Shown: piece after piece, positions 1 to 7,946 of the stretch
How positions within the stretch are numbered: position 1 is the stretch's first letter
How the letters are laid out: every line of letters starts with the position of its first letter
Source of the DNA: Pigmentiphaga sp.
GTDB lineage: Bacteria > Pseudomonadota > Gammaproteobacteria > Burkholderiales > Burkholderiaceae_B
DNA: 64,000 bases
Reading direction: 5' to 3'
NCBI GenBank assembly: GCA_023228945.1
Contig: JALOAI010000001.1
Coordinates: forward strand, 310,001 to 374,000
Position numbers and translations under genes: made by a program
The notes under the pieces: generated by a model
The model's input: only the letters and a program-made list of their open reading frames with translations
Told to the model about the DNA's origin: nothing
Databases searched by the model: none

Positions 1-751
1 TGCCAATGCCACGGCCGCTGGCGCCGGGGCTGGCCAGCAGCAGGCGGGCCGTTTCAAGGCCTCCGGCGGCCAGCACATAGCGCCGCGCCTGAACCCGGAA
101 ACGGTTGCCGCCCAGCGTGCGCACGTCCAGCGCCCGCAGCCGCCGCCCCGCGGGATCCAGATACATGGTACCGACATTCGCGCCAAGCACGACGCGGGCG
201 TCGCCCTGCGCCAGGCGTTGCCGATAACGTTTACCGAAATCCGTGGGGCAGCTGAATCGCTCCAGGGTATTGCTGCTGAAGGCCGAGTCGGCCGGCAGGC
301 CGGCGATCAGCTCGCGCACGGGCTGTGGAAACGCCGTTTCCACCGTATAGGCGAAGTCGCCCGCCTCGCACAAGCGGTTGGCTTCGGGATAGAACGGCAG
401 CACATCACGATAATCGATGGGCCAGCCGCTATGGGCGATGAAATCGCGAGGCTGGAAATCGATGGGGTCGAACGGCATGCAGCGGCCGCCCCAGATCGTG
501 GTCGATCCGCCGAAGCGGCGCTGCCGATAGCGATCGGGCGGGCTATGCAGGCGTTCGTCGGCCACCGTACCGGCATAGAGATCCTGGGTGGCCGCGTCTT
601 GGGCATCGTTGCCGCTTTCCAGCAACAGCACATCGACCCCGGCTTCGAGGAGCGCCAGGGCGAGCGAGATGCCGACAGCGCCGCCGCCCACGATGCAGAC
701 GTCCGCGGTGAGCGTGGTTTCGGATGGCACCGCCGCCGCCTCGATGATCAT
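1..751 (-). CDS. GMC-family FAD-dependent oxidoreductase, N-terminal part
   Basis: The reading frame begins with ATG at 751 and runs off the left edge, so only about 250 N-terminal residues are seen. A Rossmann FAD-binding segment lies at residues 18-46, with the glycine-rich turn VGGGAVG and a downstream LLLESG that would contact the ADP ribose. The FGGSTTIWGGRCMPFD stretch (about residues 79-94) is typical of glucose-methanol-choline oxidoreductases. The substrate cannot be told from this portion. It diverges from an asparagine synthase gene with about 190 bases between them. Such pairs are common in surface polysaccharide or secondary-metabolite clusters, but that link is inference because the rest of the locus is outside the window. 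Confidence 0.8.
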   Translation of the reverse strand, partial: MIIEAAAVPSETTLTADVCIVGGGAVGISLALALLEAGVDVLLLESGNDAQDAATQDLYAGTVADERLHSPPDRYRQRRFGGSTTIWGGRCMPFDPIDFQPRDFIAHSGWPIDYRDVLPFYPEANRLCEAGDFAYTVETAFPQPVRELIAGLPADSAFSSNTLERFSCPTDFGKRYRQRLAQGDARVVLGANVGTMYLDPAGRRLRALDVRTLGGNRFRVQARRYVLAAGGLETARLLLASPGASGRGIG

Positions 752-944
752 GGTCCCTCGTCTCCGTGCGCCGCGCTCCGCGTTGGCACAATCTGGTTCT
801 CCGATAGTTGCCGCACCCGCGTCCGAATCGCGAGCGCGACATTGTACTTTGTGCTCTTTCGTCCACACCGGGATCGAACGAGTATCCGCACTCCTCCATG
901 CAAGAGATAATGCCGCTGGTTTCCCGACTGACAGGATCGATCCG

Positions 945-2837
945 ATGTGCGGCATTCTCGGAGGCTGGTGGCGCCACCCGCCCGCAGGCCTGGAACTCCG
1001 GCTACAGGCCGGTCTCGCGGCGCTGCGCCATCGCGGCCCCAACGATCAGGGCCTGGAGGGCTCGGCGCAGGCCGGCGGCCATCTCGCGCTGGGCCACACC
1101 CGGCTCTCCATCCTCGACCTCAGCCCGGCGGGACGCCAGCCGCGTGCCTCGACCGACGGCCGTTATCTCATCACGTTCAACGGCGAGATCTACAACTACC
1201 GCGAACTCCGCCGTGAGCTGATGCAGGCCGGCCGGGTGTTCGAAACCGACACCGATACCGAGGTATTGTTGCAGGCCTGGGAGACCTGGGGCGAGGCCGC
1301 CTTGCCGCGACTGGTCGGCATGTTCGCCTTCGCGGTGCTGGATCGTCTCGATCAAAGCCTGACTTGCGTCGCCGATCCTTTTGCCATCAAGCCCTTGTTC
1401 TGGACCTGTAGCCCGCAAGTCTTTGCCTTTGCGTCCGAGCCCAAAGCGCTGCAAACCCTGCTGGGCGAGGCGCCGCGCCTCGACTGGCAGCGAGCCTACG
1501 ATTATCTGGTGCATGGCGTCTACGACAGTGGCGAGCGCACCTTTACGTCGGGCGTACGGCGGCTGCGACCCGGCCAGTTGCTGCGCTGGTCCGCCGCCAG
1601 CCCTTCGGCTCCCGAGATTCGTTTCTGGTGGCAACCGCCGGTGCGGCCGGCCACGGCGCTGGCCTTCGCCGACGCCGCGGCGGCGTTGCGCGAGAGCTTC
1701 CTCGAGAGCATCCGGCTGCATCTACGCAGCGACGTGCCGGTCGGTGCCGCGCTGTCGGGCGGCCTCGACTCTTCGGCCATCGTCTGTGCCATGCGCCACG
1801 TCGAGCCCGACCTGCCGATCCATACCATCAGTTTCGTGGCTCAGGGTTCGCCCAAGTCGGAAGAAGCCTGGGCCGACCGCATCAACGCCCACGTCGGCGC
1901 GCGGCCGCACAAGGTGTACGTTCGGCCGGGAGAGTTGGCCGCCCATCTCGACGATCTCATCCAGGCCCAGGGCGAGCCGTTCGGCAGCACCAGCATTTAC
2001 GCCCAATACCGAGTGTTTCGCGCGGCGCATGAACATGGCTTCACCGTCATGCTCGAAGGCCAGGGGGCCGACGAACTCCTGGCCGGTTATCAAGGCTACC
2101 CCGCGTATCGGCTGCAAAGCCTGATCGAATCGGGCCATCCCCTGCAGGCGCTGGCCTTCCTGCGCGCATGGGCCTCGTGGCCCGGCCGCAGCGTGGCCCA
2201 TGCGCTGCGTCATACCACCTCGCTCTTCATGGGCGACGGCGCCTACCACGCTTTGCGCGCCCGCATCGGCAAGGACTCGCACCCGGCCTGGATCGACGCG
2301 GGGATGCTGGCCAGCGCCGGCGTGGCCCTGAGCTACCCACGACTCAGCCCGCGCTCCGCCCCGAGGGGCCGGCGCGTGGTCCAGGCGCTGGCCGAGGCGA
2401 TTTCCACCCGCGGACTGCCGGCGCTATTGCGCCAGGGGGATCGCAACGCCATGCGTTTTTCGATCGAAAACCGGGTACCGTTTCTTACCCGGCCGTTGGC
2501 GGATTTTTTGCTGTCGCTGCCGGAGTCCTATCTGGTCTCGGCGCAGGGCGAAACCAAGCACATCCTGCGCGCCGCCTTGCGCGGCATCGTGCCCGAAGAC
2601 GTTCTGCGCCGGCGCGACAAAGTCGGTTTCGAAACCCCGGAGCATGATTGGCTGCGCGAGAGCGCCGAGCAGGCTCGCCACTGGCTGCGCGATGCCGGCG
2701 ATATCCCTTTTTTGCGACAGGCAGCCCTGCTGGAGGCTTTCGAGGCCATTCTGGCCGGCCGCCAGCCTTTCAGCTGGCAGGCGTGGCGCTGGATCAATTT
2801 CGTGCGCTGGTTTCATCTGACGGGCATGCGGCCCTAG
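945..2837 (+). CDS. asnB: Asparagine synthase (glutamine-hydrolysing)
   Basis: The 630-residue protein would transfer amide nitrogen from glutamine to aspartate, or to another carboxylate, with ATP. The ATG at 945 is chosen because it places Cys2 (MCGILGG) as the N-terminal nucleophile of the class II glutaminase domain, and an AGGA sequence lies about 10 bases upstream. The same frame stays open further upstream, but an upstream start would bury that cysteine. The glutaminase domain covers roughly residues 1-200 (RHRGPN, FNGEIYNY). The synthetase domain carries the PP-loop SGGLDSS near residue 271. The 3' end overlaps the convergent bioN by 44 bases. With an oxidoreductase next door it may be a pathway-specific paralog rather than the housekeeping enzyme. 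Confidence 0.93.
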   Translation: MCGILGGWWRHPPAGLELRLQAGLAALRHRGPNDQGLEGSAQAGGHLALGHTRLSILDLSPAGRQPRASTDGRYLITFNGEIYNYRELRRELMQAGRVFETDTDTEVLLQAWETWGEAALPRLVGMFAFAVLDRLDQSLTCVADPFAIKPLFWTCSPQVFAFASEPKALQTLLGEAPRLDWQRAYDYLVHGVYDSGERTFTSGVRRLRPGQLLRWSAASPSAPEIRFWWQPPVRPATALAFADAAAALRESFLESIRLHLRSDVPVGAALSGGLDSSAIVCAMRHVEPDLPIHTISFVAQGSPKSEEAWADRINAHVGARPHKVYVRPGELAAHLDDLIQAQGEPFGSTSIYAQYRVFRAAHEHGFTVMLEGQGADELLAGYQGYPAYRLQSLIESGHPLQALAFLRAWASWPGRSVAHALRHTTSLFMGDGAYHALRARIGKDSHPAWIDAGMLASAGVALSYPRLSPRSAPRGRRVVQALAEAISTRGLPALLRQGDRNAMRFSIENRVPFLTRPLADFLLSLPESYLVSAQGETKHILRAALRGIVPEDVLRRRDKVGFETPEHDWLRESAEQARHWLRDAGDIPFLRQAALLEAFEAILAGRQPFSWQAWRWINFVRWFHLTGMRP

Positions 2838-3456
2838 CGCCTTCCCGGTCCCGCTCCGGCGGATACCCCCGGGCATCGATGGCCTCGGCGACCGCGTCCG
2901 CCGCCTGCAGGATGGCCACCACCATCGGCACGACCAGCCGTATGGGACTGGCCCGGATACCGCGCGCCGCCTGGGCCTCGCGGATCGCCAGCCAGCGCCG
3001 TTGCAGCTCGGGCACGAAACGTAAGGTCAACGCAATCGTGAAGGCCGCGTGATCGGCGTCGATCCAGCCGCGGCGATGCAGCGGCCGCAGGCCGGCGGCC
3101 AGGGCGTCCACCAGCGCCGACGCGGTGGTGGTGAAGGTAACGGCCAGGGCCAGCCCGATCAGGCTGGCCATCCTCAGCCCGGCGACCGCACCGGCCTCCG
3201 CTCCCTGCACCCAGGCCGTGAATCCCGCCACGAAAACCGTGAGCACGGCCAGCCAGCGTGCCTGCGCCCAAAATCGTTGCCAGCCGATCGACGCACTCCA
3301 CAACACCGCCGCCACGGCCAGGCAGGCAAGCGCCAGGGGCCCGGCGGAGCGCAAGCCGAACATCAGGGTGCCGGCCAGCGCCAGCGCCAGCAATTTCCAG
3401 CCGGCGCCCAGCCGGTGGAGCCAGGTATCGCCGGCCACATAAAGCTCTTGCATCAT
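2794..3456 (-). CDS. bioN: ECF transporter T component (BioN/CbiQ family)
   Basis: This 220-residue integral membrane protein is the energy-coupling transmembrane subunit of an ECF-type vitamin importer. Several hydrophobic helices are visible. The C-terminal half contains the two Ala-Arg-Gly coupling motifs (EAQAARGI and EAIDARGY) that contact the ATPase subunits. The start ATG overlaps the bioM stop codon in an ATGA arrangement, so translation is probably coupled. An S component such as BioY is not adjacent: upstream of bioM the neighbour is the divergent selO. Biotin is therefore an inferred substrate, and cobalt, nickel or another vitamin cannot be excluded. Confidence 0.82.
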   Translation of the reverse strand: MMQELYVAGDTWLHRLGAGWKLLALALAGTLMFGLRSAGPLALACLAVAAVLWSASIGWQRFWAQARWLAVLTVFVAGFTAWVQGAEAGAVAGLRMASLIGLALAVTFTTTASALVDALAAGLRPLHRRGWIDADHAAFTIALTLRFVPELQRRWLAIREAQAARGIRASPIRLVVPMVVAILQAADAVAEAIDARGYPPERDREGARAACPSDETSARN

Positions 3457-4133
3457 GCTTCCTGCCGCCGACGGTACCAGGGCAGCGCCACGGCGGGCGC
3501 GTCGTCCAGCACGACCCTGCCCGCTTCCAGCACCAGGATGCGATCGAAGCCGGCCAGCCAATCGAGGTCGTGGCTGGCGACGATGGCCGCCTGCGGCAGT
3601 TCGGCCAGACAGCGGCCCAGGCGCAGGCGATGCCGGAGATCGAGCAAAGTGGTGGGTTCGTCGAAGACCAGGATGGCCGGCTCCATGACCAACACGGCCG
3701 CCAGAGCCACCAACTGTTTCTCGCCACCGCTCAGGGCGTGGCAATGGCGGCTGGCCAGCGCTTCGATGCCCAATTGCCGCAAAACGGCGTCGATGCGCGG
3801 CCCCACGTCCTGCCGCGGCGCGCCCAGATTGCGCAAGCCGAAGGCGAGGTCTTCGCTCACCAGCGGCATCACGATTTGCAGATCGGGGTTCTGGAACACG
3901 AAGCCGACACGGCGCCGCACCTGGCGGGCCTGCGTGACGGGATCGAGTCCGTCGACGCGCAGGCGGCCGGCCGAGGGTATGGCCAAGCCATTGAACAAAC
4001 GCAGTAGCGTGCTTTTGCCCGAGCCGTTGGCGCCCACGATGCCAATGCGCCGCTCGGTCAGGCTCAGGTCGAGCCCCGCCAGTACCGGTCGGCCCTCCCG
4101 CTCCACGCCGACCCCGTCCAACTCGATTAACAT
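3453..4133 (-). CDS. bioM: ECF transporter ATPase (A component, BioM-like)
   Basis: This 226-residue ABC ATPase powers the neighbouring BioN-type membrane subunit. All nucleotide-binding elements are present: Walker A GANGSGKS (residues 34-41), a Q-loop in FVFQNPDLQ, signature LSGGEKQ, Walker B ILVFDEPT and the H-loop histidine in ASHDL. The sequence FQNPDLQ is characteristic of ECF/CbiO-type ATPases. The gene is first in a two-gene operon with bioN. Only about 70 bases separate it from the divergent selO, so the two promoters must lie back to back there. Confidence 0.85.
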   Translation of the reverse strand: MLIELDGVGVEREGRPVLAGLDLSLTERRIGIVGANGSGKSTLLRLFNGLAIPSAGRLRVDGLDPVTQARQVRRRVGFVFQNPDLQIVMPLVSEDLAFGLRNLGAPRQDVGPRIDAVLRQLGIEALASRHCHALSGGEKQLVALAAVLVMEPAILVFDEPTTLLDLRHRLRLGRCLAELPQAAIVASHDLDWLAGFDRILVLEAGRVVLDDAPAVALPWYRRRQEA

Positions 4134-4202
4134 GGTGATAGATCACTCCTGCCGGCATCCTGCCGGTAGCGCCGCGGCTCGCGGGCAACATGCGATTATT
4201 CC

Positions 4203-5720
4203 ATGCCGGTTCTCTCGCTCGACCAACTCCAGTGGCGCAATCGATTCGCGCAACTGCCCGATACCTTCTATACCCGCCTGGCGCCCAAGCCGCTTCGCAG
4301 CCCGCGGCTGGTGCATGCCAGCGGCTACGTGGCGCAGTGGCTGGGCCTCGATCCCGCCGCCTTTGCCACCCCGGCTTTCGTCGAGGCCCTGGCCGGCAAC
4401 CGGCCGATCCCGGGTAGCGACCCTCTGGCCGCGGTCTACAGCGGCCATCAGTTCGGCGTCTGGGCCGGGCAGTTGGGCGATGGCCGCGCCTTGCTGCTGG
4501 GCGAGGTTGACGGCCCGGGCGGCCGCTTCGAACTGCAGCTCAAGGGTTCGGGGCTGACGCCCTATTCCCGCATGGGCGATGGCCGGGCCGTGCTGCGCTC
4601 GTCGATCCGCGAGCACCTGGCTTCGATCGCCATGCATGGCCTGGGAATTCCCACCACGCATTCACTGGCCTTGATCGCCGCCGAAGATCCCGTGCGCCGC
4701 GAAACCCTCGAAACCGCGGCGATCGTCACTCGGGTGGCGCCCAGCTTCATCCGCTTTGGTTCCTTCCAGCACTGGGCTGCGCGCGGCGACCAGGATTCAC
4801 TGCGCCTTCTGCTCGAACACGTGATCGAGCATCACTATCCCGAGTGCCGGGAGCCCACGCTCGAGGCCACCGTGGAGCGCCTGCTGCGCGAGGTGGTGGC
4901 GCGCACCGCCCGCCTGATGGCGCAATGGCAGGCGGTGGGCTTCATGCACGGCGTGATGAATACCGACAATATGTCCATCCTGGGCCTGACGCTCGACTAC
5001 GGCCCTTATGGTTTCATGGACGGCTTCGACGCCAACCACATCTGCAACCACACCGATACGGCGGGCCGCTATGCCTGGAATGTCCAGCCGGCGGTGGCCC
5101 ATTGGAATCTCTATCGCCTGGCCGAGGCCTTGCGGCCGCTGCTGGCCGATGAGCAACCGCTGCGCCGCGCGCTCGACACCTTCGAAGCCGTCTTCCTCCA
5201 AGCTTTCCAGGATCTACTGGCGGCCAAGCTCGGCCTGGGCCGATGGCAGGCCACCGACCAGGAACTGATCGATGGCTGGTGGCAGTTGCTGCACACCCAG
5301 CGCGCGGACTTCACCCTGGCCTTCCGCCGCCTGGCCTGGGCCGACCAGACCCCCGGCCCCGGCGAGCCGGGCACCGATGTCCACGAGGCCGCCGGCGGCA
5401 ATGCCGGCCACTGGCTGGATCTGTTCTACGATACCCAGAGCGCCGGCGAATGGTTGCAGCGCTATCGCCAGCGGCTGACGCAGGACGCCCGGCCGGCCGA
5501 ACAGCGGCGCGCCGCCATGCTCGCCGCCAATCCGCTGTACGTGTTGCGCAACCATATGGCCGAAACCGCCATCCGCGCCTCCCAGGCGGGCGACGACCGC
5601 GAAGTGCGCCGGCTCGCGGAGGTGTTGAGCCGGCCCTTCGAGGCCCGTCCCGATGCCGCCGGCGATGCGGCGCTGCCACCCGATTGGGCGCGCACGCTGG
5701 CGGTAAGCTGCTCTTCTTGA
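4203..5720 (+). CDS. selO: SelO family pseudokinase protein adenylyltransferase
   Basis: The 505-residue product matches SelO/YdiU over its length. Proteins of this family transfer AMP from ATP to Ser, Thr or Tyr of target proteins and are linked to redox homeostasis. Hallmark segments include GSGLTPYSRMGDGRAVLRSSIREHL near the N-terminal third and the metal-binding region NTDNMSILG...DYGPYGFMD with conserved Asn and Asp. The C-terminus ends in SCSS; the selenocysteine seen in eukaryotic SelO lies near this end, and here it is an ordinary Cys. The next gene is the methionine sulfoxide reductase msrB, which fits an oxidative-stress theme. Confidence 0.93.
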   Translation: MPVLSLDQLQWRNRFAQLPDTFYTRLAPKPLRSPRLVHASGYVAQWLGLDPAAFATPAFVEALAGNRPIPGSDPLAAVYSGHQFGVWAGQLGDGRALLLGEVDGPGGRFELQLKGSGLTPYSRMGDGRAVLRSSIREHLASIAMHGLGIPTTHSLALIAAEDPVRRETLETAAIVTRVAPSFIRFGSFQHWAARGDQDSLRLLLEHVIEHHYPECREPTLEATVERLLREVVARTARLMAQWQAVGFMHGVMNTDNMSILGLTLDYGPYGFMDGFDANHICNHTDTAGRYAWNVQPAVAHWNLYRLAEALRPLLADEQPLRRALDTFEAVFLQAFQDLLAAKLGLGRWQATDQELIDGWWQLLHTQRADFTLAFRRLAWADQTPGPGEPGTDVHEAAGGNAGHWLDLFYDTQSAGEWLQRYRQRLTQDARPAEQRRAAMLAANPLYVLRNHMAETAIRASQAGDDREVRRLAEVLSRPFEARPDAAGDAALPPDWARTLAVSCSS

Positions 5721-5766
5721 AGGCAGCGGCGCCGCCCCCATTGTGTTTTGATTGCTGGAGCCGACG

Positions 5767-6171
5767 ATGTCCGATCCTTCCAAGATCCAAAAAACCGACG
5801 CCGAGTGGCGTGCCCAGTTGAGCCCCGACGAATACGTCGTCACACGCCAGAAAGGCACCGAGCGCGCCTTCAGCGGCCGCTACTGGGACCTCAACCGTCC
5901 CGGGCTCTATCGCTGTGTCTGTTGCGGCACCGCGCTCTTCGCCTCCGATACCAAGTTCGACGCCGGCTGCGGCTGGCCCAGTTATTTTGAACCCATCGAC
6001 CCGGCGAATGTCCGAGAAGAGCGCGACACCAGCCACGGCATGATACGCACCGAGATCCTGTGCAATGTGTGCGACGCCCATCTCGGCCACGTGTTTCCCG
6101 ATGGCCCGCCGCCAACCGGCCTGCGCTATTGCATCAATTCGCTCTCGCTCCAGTTCGAGGAAGACCGTTGA
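5767..6171 (+). CDS. msrB: Peptide-methionine (R)-S-oxide reductase MsrB
   Basis: This 134-residue enzyme reduces methionine-R-sulfoxide in proteins. Zinc-binding cysteine pairs are visible (CVCC and CNVC), as is the catalytic cysteine in LRYCINS. The GCGWPSYF and GHVFPDGP motifs are diagnostic of MsrB. The ATG at 5767 follows GGAG with six-base spacing. A TTG start 15 bases upstream is possible but would put the ribosome-binding site inside the gene. The stop codon overlaps the TTG start of the next gene. Confidence 0.95.
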   Translation: MSDPSKIQKTDAEWRAQLSPDEYVVTRQKGTERAFSGRYWDLNRPGLYRCVCCGTALFASDTKFDAGCGWPSYFEPIDPANVREERDTSHGMIRTEILCNVCDAHLGHVFPDGPPPTGLRYCINSLSLQFEEDR

Positions 6172-6749
6172 AAAAGCTGCTGTTCGATCTATTCCCGCTC
6201 ATCCTGTTTTTCGTTGCCTACCGCGTCGCCGATATCTACACCGCCACCGCGGTAGCCATGGCGGCCAGCGTCGGTCAATGGATCTGGCTCAAAGCGCGCG
6301 GCAAAGCCATCGAACTGATGCACTGGATCAATCTGGTCATCATCCTGGGCTTTGGCGGCGCGACGCTATGGTTGCGCAGTGAGGTTTTCATCATGTGGAA
6401 ACCAACGGTACTGTATTGGCTGTTCGGCAGCGCCATCGCCGTCGGCCTGCTGGTGTTCCGCCGCAACCTGGTGCAGCAGCTCATGAACGCCACAGGCCAG
6501 CTCGAGCTGCCCGATGCCGTCTGGCAGCGCATGGCGTGGATGTGGTCCGCGTTTTTCATCATCATGGGCTGCCTCAACCTGGTGGTGGCGTTCAGCGGCT
6601 GGTTCAGCGAGTCGCAATGGGTGTCGTTCAAGGTTTTCGGCACCACCATTTTGTTCGTGGCCTTCGTCGTCGGCGTGTCGTTGTATATGTCGCGCTACCT
6701 GAGCCACGATTCCGAATCCCCCTCCAGTTCCACCGATAGCAAGCCATGA
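6168..6749 (+). CDS. yciB: Inner membrane septation protein YciB/IspZ
   Basis: This 193-residue polytopic membrane protein belongs to the YciB (septation protein A) family, which is implicated in cell-envelope synthesis and division. It begins MKKLLFDLFPLILFFVAYR, and about five hydrophobic helices are visible. The start is a TTG overlapping the msrB stop (TTGA), preceded by a GAGGAAG ribosome-binding site. The C-terminal 15 residues are polar and Ser-rich. Translation is likely coupled to msrB upstream and to the bolA-family gene downstream through another ATGA overlap. Confidence 0.92.
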   Translation: MKKLLFDLFPLILFFVAYRVADIYTATAVAMAASVGQWIWLKARGKAIELMHWINLVIILGFGGATLWLRSEVFIMWKPTVLYWLFGSAIAVGLLVFRRNLVQQLMNATGQLELPDAVWQRMAWMWSAFFIIMGCLNLVVAFSGWFSESQWVSFKVFGTTILFVAFVVGVSLYMSRYLSHDSESPSSSTDSKP

Positions 6750-7024
6750 GCGATTCCCGTATCGATCTTATCCGCGAGCGCCTCGCGGCCCTGGGCCCGA
6801 CCGAATTGCGTGTCGAGGACGAGTCCCATCTGCATGCCGGGCATGCCGGCGCCCGCGGCGGCGCGGGCCATTACCGCGTGCATATCACCGCCGAGGCCTT
6901 CCGGGGCAAGCTTCCGCTGGCCCGGCATCGCCTGGTGTATGATCTTTTGTCGGATCAGATGCCGCATGCCATACACGCCCTGGCCATACACGCCAGCGTG
7001 CCTGCCGCCTCCCCTCTTTCCTGA
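6746..7024 (+). CDS. BolA family protein
   Basis: This 92-residue protein carries the BolA fold signature: an N-terminal helix (RIDLIRERLAAL), the LRVEDESHLHAGH strand-loop with histidines, and the C-terminal HRLVYDLLSDQMPHAIHALAIHA helix-strand. BolA proteins partner with monothiol glutaredoxins in iron-sulfur handling and affect morphology and stress responses. The start overlaps the yciB stop. Neighbouring yciB and a PpiC-type foldase form a conserved-looking block. It cannot be told from the sequence whether it is BolA proper or an IbaG paralog. Confidence 0.88.
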   Translation: MSDSRIDLIRERLAALGPTELRVEDESHLHAGHAGARGGAGHYRVHITAEAFRGKLPLARHRLVYDLLSDQMPHAIHALAIHASVPAASPLS

Positions 7025-7064
7025 TGCCCATCCTCCCGCTCAATCACAAGGAGACTGTCTCTCT

Positions 7065-7838
7065 ATGAAACGCATCATCACGCTGATGGCTGCATGTGCT
7101 ATTGCCGTGCCTGTCATGGCCCAGAACGCCGCGGTCGTCAACGGCCAGGCCATCCCGGCCTCGCAGGTCGACGAGTTCGTCAAGATGATGACCGAACAAG
7201 GAGCGCCCGACTCCCCCGAGCTCCGGGCCCAGGTCCGCGAAGAACTCATCAATCGCGTGGTCATGGTCCAGGCCGCCGAGAAAGCCGGTGTGGCCGACAA
7301 TCCCGAGGTCAAGGCCGAACTAGAACTGGCTCGCCAAAGCGTGCTGATCCGTGGTCTCTTCGCCGATTATCTCGACAAGCATCCGGTCACCGAGGCGCAG
7401 ATGCAGGCCGAGTATGACAAACTCAAGCAGGCCAACCAGCGCCTCGAATACAAGGCCCAGCACATCCTGGTGCCCGAAGAAAAAGACGCCAAGGATCTTA
7501 TCGCCAAGCTGAACCAGGGCGGCGACTTCGCGGCGCTGGCCAAAGAGCACTCACAGGATCCGGGTTCCGGCGAGCGCGGCGGCGATCTCGGCTGGTCGGG
7601 CGCCGATAGCTATGTCGAGCCTTTCGCCAACGCCCTGCGCAACCTCGAAAAAGGCCAGACCACCGCCGAGCCGGTGCAAAGCTCTTTCGGCTGGCACGTG
7701 ATCCGCCTCGAAGACACCCGCCAGGCGCAGTTCCCCAACTTCGACCAGGTCAAGCCCCAGCTCGAAGAAATGCTGCGCCAGCAATCGCTGGCCAAGTACC
7801 AGGAAGGCCTGCGCGCCGAAGCCAAGGTGGAAGAATAA
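7065..7838 (+). CDS. Periplasmic PpiC-type peptidylprolyl isomerase/foldase
   Basis: This 257-residue exported protein starts with a Sec signal peptide (MKRIITLMAACAIAVPVMA, cleavage before QN). Residues about 25-120 form a SurA/PrsA-like N-terminal helical region (VVNGQAIPASQVDEFV). A parvulin domain follows (about 130-225), with HILV, HSQDPGSGERGGDLGW and SSFGWHVIRL motifs. It would catalyse prolyl isomerisation and assist folding of outer-membrane or secreted proteins. AAGGAG lies 11 bases before the ATG. A strong terminator follows within 75 bases. Confidence 0.92.
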   Translation: MKRIITLMAACAIAVPVMAQNAAVVNGQAIPASQVDEFVKMMTEQGAPDSPELRAQVREELINRVVMVQAAEKAGVADNPEVKAELELARQSVLIRGLFADYLDKHPVTEAQMQAEYDKLKQANQRLEYKAQHILVPEEKDAKDLIAKLNQGGDFAALAKEHSQDPGSGERGGDLGWSGADSYVEPFANALRNLEKGQTTAEPVQSSFGWHVIRLEDTRQAQFPNFDQVKPQLEEMLRQQSLAKYQEGLRAEAKVEE

Positions 7839-7909
7839 ACGGCGCCCGGCGCCTCTCTTGAACAGAGGGCGTCCCGCTCGGGATCGCCTTCTTCATCGGT
7901 GTTATCCGC

Positions 7910-7945
7910 AAAGCGCCCGGCCCAGCTGCCGGGCGCTTTGTTTTG
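7910..7945 (+). terminator. Rho-independent terminator after the foldase gene
   Basis: A perfect 12-bp GC-rich stem (AAAGCGCCCGGC pairing with GCCGGGCGCTTT) with a six-base loop is followed by GTTTTG. It sits between the stop of the PpiC-type gene and the convergent gcd stop at 7947, so it can insulate both genes. Confidence 0.9.
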
Positions 7946-7946
7946 C

